DNA of 5,144 nt from Clostridiales bacterium (GTDB lineage Bacteria > Bacillota > Clostridia > Lachnospirales > Lachnospiraceae), in NCBI GenBank assembly GCA_018369015.1, contig JAGZDD010000224.1, forward strand, positions 1-5,144, written 5' to 3'. Of the stretch, positions 1-4,651 are shown piece after piece (the stretch's first letter is position 1; each line of letters starts with the position of its first letter). The notes under the pieces were generated by a model. It made no database searches, was not told where the DNA came from, and was given only the letters and a program-made list of their open reading frames with translations. A program made the translations under genes and the position numbers.

Positions 1-1083
1 TATTTTTCCAAGGTCATTGCGGCCCAAATCGACAAGCATATTGTGTTCCGCCCGCTCCTTTTCGTCGGCCAGCAGTTCTCTTGAAAGCCTTTCGTCCTCA
101 GCCGCGTCCTTCCCGCGCGGCCGCGTTCCGGCCAAAGGAAATGTGTACAGCTTTCCATTTTCCAATTTCACAAGAGTTTCCGGAGACGCTCCCGCAAGCT
201 CAATCGAATCGCTTGAAAAATAGAACATATAAGGCGAAGGATTGGTTGTCCTAAGCACCCGGTAAGCATCAAACAGGCTTCCTGACGCTTTTACCTCCAT
301 GGGGTCTGACAAAACCACCTGAAAAATATCCCCCTCATGGATATAATGTTTGGCCCGCGCGACCATAGAGCAAAACTGTTCCTCAGAAAAAACAGGCGTA
401 AGCGCCCCTTCCATAAAAAGCGGCTTAAAATAGGCCTTCGCCCCGCTTTCTAATAATTTTTCCATACCGTCCAGAGCCGCCATAGCTTCCTTATAGGATT
501 CTTCCAGCTTCGCCGTATTCACTCCGGCAATAAGGATTATTTTCTGGCGGTAATGGTCAAAAGCAATGACTTTATCAAAAAGCATTAAGTCTACATCACA
601 AAAGTCTCCTCTTTCATCAAAAAGCTTTTTCAGCGCAGGTTCGCCATACTGGATATATTCATAGGAAAAATACCCTACAAGCCCTCCGGTAAATGGCGGA
701 AGCTCCTTAAGCGCCGGACTGTCCTTTGGCCCCGGGCTTTTATACGCCTTAAGTATTTTTTGAATCATAGCTCCCGGATGGCTAACGTCAAATTCCCCCT
801 CCTTCATTCCCAAAGGGGCATTTACTGCACTTCCTATCAGCCTCAGGCGCCCGTTCGTGCAAGTCAGCTCCACCGTCGGGTCATATCCCAAAAAAGTGTA
901 GCGCCCCCATCTCTGATGGCTGTCCGCGCTTTCGAGTAAATAGCAATGGGTACTTGCCGCCCTTAATGTACGCATGACTTCCACCGGTGTAAATCTGTCG
1001 CTAAGCAGCTCCCGATATACCGGAATCCTCCGGTAAGCTCCCGTCCTTGCCAAATGCCTTATTTCATCATAATCTGGTTTCAT
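1..1083 (-). CDS. trpE: Anthranilate synthase component I (TrpE), 3' end cut off by the window edge
   Basis: TrpE converts chorismate to anthranilate in the cytoplasm, using ammonia supplied by the TrpG glutaminase subunit; this is the first committed step of tryptophan synthesis. I translated 361 residues in an uninterrupted frame; the family is usually about 490, so roughly the last quarter lies beyond position 1. Visible motifs in order are LLES at residues 49-52 (the tryptophan feedback site), FTGGLVGYFSYE at 131-142, GDIFQVVLS at 251-259, NPSPYMFYF at 281-289, GASPE at 298-302, PLAGTRPRG at 316-324, and the chorismate-binding AEHNMLVDLGRNDLG at 345-359. GDIFQVVLS is followed by DP where many homologues have QR or RR. 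Two ATGs are adjacent (1084-1086 and 1081-1083); I chose the second because AGGAGG at 1091-1096 then sits 7 nt away. The T-box leader upstream explains its regulation. trpG and the other trp genes would be expected further left. Confidence 0.97.
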   Translation of the reverse strand, partial: MKPDYDEIRHLARTGAYRRIPVYRELLSDRFTPVEVMRTLRAASTHCYLLESADSHQRWGRYTFLGYDPTVELTCTNGRLRLIGSAVNAPLGMKEGEFDVSHPGAMIQKILKAYKSPGPKDSPALKELPPFTGGLVGYFSYEYIQYGEPALKKLFDERGDFCDVDLMLFDKVIAFDHYRQKIILIAGVNTAKLEESYKEAMAALDGMEKLLESGAKAYFKPLFMEGALTPVFSEEQFCSMVARAKHYIHEGDIFQVVLSDPMEVKASGSLFDAYRVLRTTNPSPYMFYFSSDSIELAGASPETLVKLENGKLYTFPLAGTRPRGKDAAEDERLSRELLADEKERAEHNMLVDLGRNDLGKI

Positions 1084-1086
1084 CAT

Positions 1087-1215
1087 TAGCCCTCCTAACA
1101 AATAGCTTTTCTATAAAGGAACAGAGAGTTCCTCTCTTCAAACTCCAGCACCGGGTGCGGCCGCTTTAGCGACAAATTTCTGCTCTGTACGAACGCGCCT
1201 CCCGCAATCCTGCCC
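1087..1215 (-). other. trpE leader between repeat A2 and the start codon
   Basis: Noncoding 5' leader. It contains a small hairpin, AGGAAC/GTTCCT with a 5-nt loop (1117-1133), about 20 nt upstream of the Shine-Dalgarno sequence. It also has short GC-rich dyads around 1145-1175 (GCACC/GTGC and CGCT/AGCG). There is no convincing gene: the open frames here cross the palindromes, lack a good ribosome binding site and resemble no protein I know. Confidence 0.5.
1091..1096 (-). promoter_or_regulatory. trpE ribosome binding site
   Basis: AGGAGG on the minus strand. It lies 7 nt from the ATG at 1081-1083 but only 4 nt from the overlapping upstream ATG at 1084-1086, so it favours the inner start. Confidence 0.85.
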
Positions 1216-1392
1216 CAAAGTATTCGCACTTTCCGTTGCCTGGCGGCAGGTCTCCGCTCCGCTTCGATCGTTGCTGGACAAGCGCCACCGGCGCTTAGCA
1301 ACGTGCTCATACTTTGTGGTTATCAAATGTGCAGGCACAGGGTCAAGTAAACTTGCCCCTGTGTCTGCCTACTTGATAACTTTCATAGTAAA
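1216..1392 (-). repeat. Structured leader repeat A2 (second tandem copy, upstream of trpE)
   Basis: Read on the minus strand, the element opens with the head TTTACTATGAAAG (1380-1392). An imperfect 62-nt palindrome follows (1319-1380), with about 26 of 30 positions paired around a 2-nt centre. A second domain (1216-1316) is closed by CAAAGTAT/ATACTTTG (1309-1316 with 1216-1223). It then has a symmetrical GA/GA internal loop and a GCAC/GTGC helix (1303-1306 with 1226-1229). Inside that domain sits a hairpin GTTGCT-AAGCGCC-GGT-GGCGCTT-GTCC-AGCAAC. The head, the GGGCAAG near the palindrome tip, the ACATTTG on its 3' arm and the GTATGAG that follows are shared with A1. No open reading frame or transposase is associated. 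The function is unknown; it may be a non-autonomous mobile element or a noncoding RNA. Confidence 0.75.
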
Positions 1393-1523
1393 CTTTCATG
1401 CCGCGCTTTACGTTTCGCCTACGGCGTAACTCGCACTCATACCGTCTTGTCGGCAAATGTCCGCGCATCCGGACAAGCGAGCTTGCCCGGATGTGCGTCC
1501 GCTTGCCGAGCTTTCATAGTAAA
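1393..1523 (-). repeat. Structured leader repeat A1 (first tandem copy, just after the T-box terminator)
   Basis: The head TTTACTATGAAAG (1511-1523) starts only a couple of bases after the T-run of the T-box terminator. A 60-nt palindrome (1450-1509) follows, with about 25 of 29 positions paired including G-U. Next is a tail beginning GGTATGAGTGCG and containing AACGTA. This tail nearly matches the tail of copy B near 4515-4550 (about 31 of 37 aligned positions by eye) and can fold as GUGC/GCGC plus UUACG/CGUAA. A1 directly abuts A2. Because the same head and tail recur upstream of queA, this is a dispersed family and not a trp-specific regulator. Confidence 0.75.
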
Positions 1524-1524
1524 T

Positions 1525-1576
1525 AAAAAATCCGCCCCTGACACAAAACCTTAAGGGTTCCATGTCAAGGACGGAT
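1525..1576 (-). terminator. Intrinsic terminator of the T-box leader
   Basis: On the minus strand, AUCCGUCCUUGACA (1563-1576) pairs with UGUCAGGGGCGGAU (1530-1543) over 14 positions, two of them G-U. Six U residues then run from 1530 to 1525. The 5' arm contains the CCGUCCUU that pairs with the T-box in the alternative antiterminator, so the two structures exclude each other. Confidence 0.93.
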
Positions 1577-1842
1577 AAAATTACTTTTAACAAAAATATA
1601 AAAATTCCGCGGTGCCACCTTGATTTACGAATGGGTTCGTACACTCTGCAGGATACAATCATATCCCCGGCAACTGACGTATGCCTTACGTCGCAGAATA
1701 CTTGAAAGCTGACTCTCGTTCACTGCGCCCTCAGCGGTCCATTTGGCAGCCTGCATTTCCACCCGGCTCTCACCTTCCCGGACTCTCTGTGCGCGCACAA
1801 CTGCTTTGATCTCCGCTTCAACGGTTTATCATATTAAATTTT
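1525..1842 (-). promoter_or_regulatory. Tryptophan-specific T-box riboswitch (trp leader)
   Basis: This transcription-attenuating leader senses uncharged tRNA-Trp and lets transcription continue into trpE when the tRNA is not aminoacylated. Stem I is closed by AGCGG/CCGCU (1813-1817 with 1733-1737) and contains AGAGAG followed by a GGUG element (about 1771-1788). The specifier loop reads AAA-UGG-A, placing the Trp codon UGG at 1739-1741 immediately before the closing helix. A stem III-like hairpin, UACGAA/UUCGUA, lies near 1625-1642. The conserved T-box AAGGUGGCACCGCGG is at 1607-1621. The antiterminator forms as AAGG-[UGGCACC]-GCGG pairing with CCGU-CCUU (1567-1574). The bulge UGGC would pair with a GCCA tRNA end, which suits the discriminator G of bacterial tRNA-Trp. 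Confidence 0.95.
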
Positions 1843-1847
1843 TACTG

Positions 1848-1876
1848 ATTATATAACACAATATTTTGAATGTCAA
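1848..1876 (-). promoter_or_regulatory. Sigma-A promoter of the trp leader
   Basis: TTGACA (1871-1876) and TATAAT (1848-1853) are separated by exactly 17 bp, a perfect match to the vegetative consensus. The predicted start is near 1841, about 25 nt before stem I of the T-box. Such a strong promoter fits a gene controlled mainly by attenuation. Confidence 0.93.
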
Positions 1877-1904
1877 TATATTTCACAAAAAAAACGTAAA
1901 ATCG

Positions 1905-2256
1905 TGTAACTATCTTTACTGTTCACAGCCTGACTAATCACTCGCTGATTAGCCAGGCCTGACAGTGATTCAGGAATGAGCAGGCTTCTTTTGCGCGAAG
2001 CAATGAGCCAAACCGGGGAGCTTGCTCACCAGCTTGGCGACTGCCGCGACCCGTTGAAGCGAAGCGTCAACGGGTGCGCAGCAAAACTCTAAATAAGCCT
2101 GACAAGTTACTATTCTCGGCAAAGCCGTGAATAGTAACAACTATTCAGCCATGCGGCTGAGGGAACAAACTTTGGCGCAAGACGTCCGGTGGACGTCTGC
2201 TCTGCGCCGACCGGAGCACAGCGTAAACCGCAAGCTTGATTATACATGATTTTTAC
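1905..2256. repeat. Hairpin-rich intergenic region between the aldo/keto reductase and the trp promoter (R1)
   Basis: No gene is seen here. The stretch is packed with dyads: GCCTG-CTAATCA/TGATTAG-CAGGC (1928-1958), GCTTC/GAAGC (1984-2001), GCCAA/TTGGC around an inner GAGC-TT-GCTC (2007-2038), ACCCGTTGA/TCAACGGGT (2049-2075), a long palindrome (2106-2138), TCAGCC/GGCTGA (2145-2160), and GGCGCA-AGACGTCC/GGACGTCT-TGCGCC (2174-2208). None has a proper T-run, so a standard terminator for the reductase gene is not evident. The left part begins TTACTGTTCACAG (1916-1928), a motif repeated at 3520. The region is probably one or more accumulated intergenic repeat elements; which strand, if any, is transcribed cannot be told. 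Confidence 0.6.
2106..2138. repeat. Near-perfect 33-bp palindrome
   Basis: GTTACTATTC-t-CGGC, loop AAA, GCCG-t-GAATAGTAAC: 14 of 15 arm positions pair, with one T/T mismatch. Read on the minus strand it contains GTTACTATTCACGG, related to the GTTACTnTTCACAG motif at 1916 and 3519. There is no T-run on either side, so it is not a standard terminator. Confidence 0.8.
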
Positions 2257-2261
2257 CATTC

Positions 2262-3362
2262 TCAAACTTTAAGCTGAAAATATTGGCCAATTTCCTTCAT
2301 CCGCTGTGACTGAGCTACATGGAATGGACAGCGCAAGTCACAGTGGCCGCAGGAAATGCAGTCCTGCGCGTTTTTCTCCAGGCTTGCATAATGTTTGGCC
2401 GCCAATGAATCCCCGGCTAATGCCAGATCATAGTACTTATTAATAAGCCCCACATCAAGCCCTGCCGGACATGGCTGGCAATGGTTACAATAGACACAGC
2501 GGCCTAAAGCTTTCGCGGGCGCGAAGGTTCCAAGAATCGAATAATCTTTTTCCTCCAATGGGGCATTAATAAATCCAAGAATATTTTTCAGATCCTCCAA
2601 ATCCCTGACTCCGGGCAGCACTGTCACAACCCCTGGCTTGTCCAAAGCATACTGAATACATTGATATCTTGTCAGCGCACGGCCAAAAGGCGATGTCTTT
2701 TCGTCAAGGAGCTGGCCGCCGCCAAAAGCTTTCATCACAGAAATGCCAACGCCCCTGGCCTCGCACCGGCGGTAAAGCTCCGACCGTTCCTCCTCGCTCC
2801 CAATAGCATATTCACCATGCCGGTAATCATACGCCGGATTTATGCTAAACATAACCATATCAATTAAGTCTGTATCTAAGTACTTATGGACAATCTCCGG
2901 GGTATGGGAAGACAGGCCAATATGGCGCACAACGCCGTCCTTCTTTAGCTGTTGAAGATAATCCAGTGTTCCATGAGCCTTGAAAGCCTTCAAATCCGCC
3001 GTTTCATCAATGCAATGGATAAATCCAAAATCAATATAATCGGTTTTTAAATTGGTAAGCTGCCAGTCTACAGAACGCTTAATCTTTTCCAAATCTAATG
3101 TCCATCCGTATTTTCCGCTTTCATATTCCGCGCCGAAATGAATCTGAAGATACACATTGCTGCGCTGTTTCAAAACGGCTCTGCCGTAAGCGGCAAAAGG
3201 CGCTGCGTCTGCGGACGCCATGTCAAAATAGTTGACGCCATTTTCCAGCGCATAAGTCACTGTTCTTTCAATTTCATAATCTCCTGCTGCTCCTATAGAA
3301 CTGCTGCCAAGCCCAAGAATACTGATATTCTCCCCGCCTCTTTTTAACTTTCGGTATTCCAT
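2262..3362 (-). CDS. Aldo/keto reductase with C-terminal double 4Fe-4S ferredoxin-like domain
   Basis: A 366-residue cytoplasmic oxidoreductase. Residues 1 to about 275 form the (beta/alpha)8 aldo/keto reductase barrel: a GLGSSSIG start, YFDMASAD with D47, Y59 in AYGRAV, and DYIDFGFIHCIDE with H116. The residue matching the usual catalytic lysine is H75 in YLQIHFG, as I recall for other iron-sulphur members of this family, so classical NADPH-carbonyl reduction should not be assumed. The C-terminal part has two cysteine sets, C289-x2-C-x2-C-x2-C298-P and C335-x2-C-x2-C-x3-C345-P, suited to two 4Fe-4S clusters and electron transfer. The substrate is unknown. An in-frame ATG lies 7 codons upstream (3381-3383); I chose 3360-3362 because AGGAGG at 3369-3374 is 6 nt away and MEYRKLKRGG is a typical start. 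The gene is monocistronic, divergent from tag, and has a MerR-type promoter. Confidence 0.93.
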   Translation of the reverse strand: MEYRKLKRGGENISILGLGSSSIGAAGDYEIERTVTYALENGVNYFDMASADAAPFAAYGRAVLKQRSNVYLQIHFGAEYESGKYGWTLDLEKIKRSVDWQLTNLKTDYIDFGFIHCIDETADLKAFKAHGTLDYLQQLKKDGVVRHIGLSSHTPEIVHKYLDTDLIDMVMFSINPAYDYRHGEYAIGSEEERSELYRRCEARGVGISVMKAFGGGQLLDEKTSPFGRALTRYQCIQYALDKPGVVTVLPGVRDLEDLKNILGFINAPLEEKDYSILGTFAPAKALGRCVYCNHCQPCPAGLDVGLINKYYDLALAGDSLAAKHYASLEKNAQDCISCGHCDLRCPFHVAQSQRMKEIGQYFQLKV

Positions 3363-3368
3363 ATAATT

Positions 3369-3374
3369 CCTCCT
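3369..3374 (-). promoter_or_regulatory. Ribosome binding site of the aldo/keto reductase
   Basis: AGGAGG, 6 nt before the ATG at 3360-3362. It lies inside the possible longer frame that begins at 3383, and so decides for the shorter protein. Confidence 0.85.
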
Positions 3375-3410
3375 CATATCCAAAATTAAGTATCTCCTTC
3401 TGAACTGTAA

Positions 3411-3449
3411 AAGCTCCGGCCAAAAAAGCCAAACGGTTCGCCGGAGCTT
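3411..3449. other. Inverted repeat in the aldo/keto reductase leader
   Basis: AAGCTCCGGC (3440-3449, minus strand) pairs with GCCGGAGCTT (3411-3420) across a 19-nt loop containing a run of six T. Only about four T follow the stem on the minus strand. If transcription starts near 3443, as the promoter suggests, the 5' arm is partly outside the RNA. A role as terminator or attenuator is therefore uncertain; it may act as DNA. Confidence 0.45.
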
Positions 3450-3480
3450 ATAATAATACCTAAAGTTTACTTGAGGTCAA
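3450..3480 (-). promoter_or_regulatory. Promoter with MerR-family-type operator for the aldo/keto reductase
   Basis: On the minus strand, TTGACC (3475-3480) is followed after 19 bp by TATTAT (3450-3455). A second TATTAT at 16 bp spacing (3453-3458) is also possible. The spacer is filled by the dyad CCTCAAGT-AA-ACTTTAGG (3459-3476), in which 7 of 8 half-site positions are symmetrical. An overlong 19-20 bp spacer with a centred dyad is the hallmark of promoters activated by MerR-family regulators, and this sequence closely resembles the SoxR box (CCTCAAGT-N2-ACTTGAGG). No MerR-family gene is in the window, so the regulator is inferred. Confidence 0.7.
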
Positions 3481-3518
3481 GTATTTTACTGAAAAACTGT
3501 ACAAAAACGTACCCAATC

Positions 3519-3616
3519 GTTACTCTTCACAGTCATCCGCAAACTCACCCGTTCAGCCAGGTGATTCATCGAGCTGATATACGGCAAATATGGCATTGCC
3601 GTTTAGGTGGCTGAAC
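3519..3616. repeat. Cruciform-like intergenic repeat R2
   Basis: Begins GTTACTCTTCACAG (3519-3532), matching the start of R1 at 1915-1928. An outer inverted repeat, GTTCAGCCA/TGGCTGAAC (3551-3559 with 3608-3616), encloses an inner hairpin ACGGCAA/TTGCCGT (3581-3602). AGCCAGG followed by TGATTCA is also found in R1 (about 1951-1972), where the two are separated by a few more bases. No coding potential is seen. It is a probable member of a dispersed repeat family. Confidence 0.6.
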
Positions 3617-3640
3617 ACTTATGTTAAAATGTATAAACCA

Positions 3641-3670
3641 TTACACAAGCCCTGCAAATTATGCTAGAAT
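3641..3670 (+). promoter_or_regulatory. Possible extended -10 promoter for tag
   Basis: TGCTAGAAT at 3662-3670 gives an extended -10 (TG-n-TAGAAT). The best -35 candidate is the weak TTACAC at 3641-3646, 18 bp upstream. The same 11-mer, TGCTAGAATAG, occurs at 4421-4431 before queA, where the -35 is better. Two TATACT hexamers at 3680 and 3707 are alternatives without a good -35. If this promoter is right, the tag leader is about 145 nt. Confidence 0.4.
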
Positions 3671-3772
3671 AGAAATTAGTATACTGTCTGGTTCGTTTAG
3701 AAACGCTATACTTGTTTAACACGCCGGGAATTTTCCCGCTGCGCCAAAGAATACACACTATAAAGTAAATAT

Positions 3773-3789
3773 GCCGCGCAAAACGCGGC
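3773..3789 (+). other. Stable hairpin in the tag leader
   Basis: GCCGCG-CAAAA-CGCGGC, a perfect 6-bp GC stem, ends 18 nt before the Shine-Dalgarno sequence of tag (GGAGGG, 3808-3813). A GGGAA/TTCCC dyad lies at about 3725-3736. No T-run follows, so it is not a terminator. It could stabilise the mRNA or modulate translation. Confidence 0.5.
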
Positions 3790-3820
3790 TCCATCACAAA
3801 AATACACGGAGGGAAAAATA

Positions 3821-4411
3821 ATGAACCGCTGTGCCTGGTGCTTAATCAACGAAAAAATGACCCATTACCACGATGAGGAATGGGGCGTAATGCTTAAAGA
3901 TGACCAAAAACAATTTGAATTTTTAATGCTGGAGGTCATGCAGTGCGGTCTTAACTGGAATATGATGATTCAAAAACGGGAAATATTCCGACAATGCTTT
4001 GACAATTTCGATTACAAAAAAATTGCCGGCTATAATGAAACAGATATTGAACGAATCCTTTCCACCCCCGGAATGATCCGTTCACCCCGAAAAATTATGG
4101 CCATTATCCATAATGCCCGGCGCTTTATGGATGTACAACAGGAATTTGGCTCCTTTTGCAGCTATCTGGAAGGTTTCTCCCACGGAAAAATGCTTGTCTA
4201 TAAAAATCATTGGCATGGAAATATGCCGGCTAAAAATGATCTTTCCGATACAATCAGTGCTGATTTGAAAAAACGGGGATTTAAATATCTTGGTTCAGTA
4301 ACGGTTTACTCTCACCTTCAGGCCTGCGGAATCATCAACGACCATGAGCCGGAATGTTTTTGCTACACAAAGCTGTGTCAAAAATTCCCCGTTGTTTTTC
4401 TTGATAAATAA
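3821..4411 (+). CDS. tag: DNA-3-methyladenine glycosylase I
   Basis: A 196-residue base-excision repair enzyme that hydrolyses the N-glycosidic bond of 3-methyladenine in alkylated DNA, leaving an abasic site. It has the helix-hairpin-helix glycosylase fold of the Tag family, and its length is close to the usual 185-195. The zinc-snap ligands fall at the same numbers as in E. coli Tag: C4 and H17 at the N terminus, H175 and C179 at the C terminus. Pocket residues E38 and W46 are present in LMLEVMQCGLNW, as is Y16 in HYHDEEWG; E. coli Y13 is replaced by M13. Other family blocks are PGMIRSPRKIMAIIHNARRF at about 83-102 and LKKRGFKYLGSVTVYSHLQACGIINDHEPEC ending at 179. The start has GGAGGG (3808-3813) 7 nt upstream. 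The gene appears monocistronic and divergent from the reductase; its stop overlaps the queA promoter. Confidence 0.97.
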   Translation: MNRCAWCLINEKMTHYHDEEWGVMLKDDQKQFEFLMLEVMQCGLNWNMMIQKREIFRQCFDNFDYKKIAGYNETDIERILSTPGMIRSPRKIMAIIHNARRFMDVQQEFGSFCSYLEGFSHGKMLVYKNHWHGNMPAKNDLSDTISADLKKRGFKYLGSVTVYSHLQACGIINDHEPECFCYTKLCQKFPVVFLDK

Positions 4412-4429
4412 AAACTGCTGTGCTAGAAT
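4401..4429 (+). promoter_or_regulatory. Promoter for queA overlapping the end of tag
   Basis: TTGATA (4401-4406) and TAGAAT (4424-4429) are 17 bp apart, with a TG at 4421-4422 making an extended -10. The -35 lies in the last codons of tag. The predicted start near 4436 falls within the head of repeat B, so the RNA would carry almost all of B ahead of queA. Confidence 0.7.
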
Positions 4430-4431
4430 AG

Positions 4432-4559
4432 TTTACCATGAAAGCCCCGGACGGCGGCTGTGAGCCAGGACGTGCTTGCACGCAATGGCTCATAGCCATC
4501 GGAGGGGCGAGGTGGTATGAGTGCGGTTACACCGCAGGAGGAACGTAGATATACCACCT
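4432..4559 (+). repeat. Structured leader repeat B, upstream of queA
   Basis: The head TTTACCATGAAAG (4432-4444) differs from the A1 and A2 heads by one base. Domain 1 is an outer GCCCC/GGGGC (4444-4448 with 4504-4508), a 12-bp stem GGCTGTGAGCCA/TGGCTCATAGCC (4456-4467 with 4486-4497, one G-U), and an apical CGTGC-TT-GCACG (4471-4482). Domain 2 is closed by AGGTGGTAT/ATACCACCT (4510-4518 with 4551-4559). It contains GGTATGAGTGCG and AACGTA as in A1, and a GCGGT/ACCGC hairpin (4523-4535) that competes with a TGCG/CGTA helix. It has no ORF or transposase. It points the same way as queA, just as A1 and A2 point toward trpE. Confidence 0.75.
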
Positions 4560-4651
4560 GTGATTGCAAAAGTGCGCAGCATGGAGCAATCAGTTATATG
4601 CCAAACGCCGCCCTGCGGCGCATCCTTTTTATATTCAGGAGGAAAATTCTT
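4560..4651 (+). other. queA leader between repeat B and the start codon
   Basis: Two further dyads lie here: TGATTGC/GCAATCA (4561-4567 with 4585-4591) and CGCCGC-CCT-GCGGCG (4606-4620). Five T follow the second one, but only after a 4-nt gap (4626-4630), so it is at best a weak attenuator. AGGAGG at 4637-4642 is the queA ribosome binding site, 9 nt from the ATG. Confidence 0.5.

Noticed and set aside
1095..1338. Two overlapping minus-strand frames of 66-71 codons upstream of trpE
   Set aside because: They overlap each other in different frames across repeat A2 and its flank. The amino-acid composition looks random and there is no Shine-Dalgarno at the starts.
1216..1523. CRISPR array from repeated 13-mers
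   Set aside because: There are only two head copies here with long palindromic, related intervening sequence, not unique spacers of constant length, and no cas genes are present.
1408..1662. 84-codon open frame on the minus strand across the T-box and repeat A1
   Set aside because: It starts inside the T-box leader, runs through the terminator and the palindrome, has no good ribosome binding site and resembles no known protein.
3363..3383. Longer start for the aldo/keto reductase (MDMRRNY extension)
   Set aside because: The extension would cover the AGGAGG ribosome binding site of the inner start, and lacks a good site of its own; MEYRKLKRGG is the natural family N terminus.
4432..4559. preQ1 or other queuosine riboswitch controlling queA
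   Set aside because: The same element occurs before trpE, so it is unlikely to be specific for queuosine. It is also much larger than the known preQ1-I fold, and I see no preQ1-type pseudoknot.
4606..4630. Terminator or attenuator before queA
   Set aside because: The stem is only 6 bp and a 4-nt gap separates it from a short T-run; not enough to call an intrinsic terminator.
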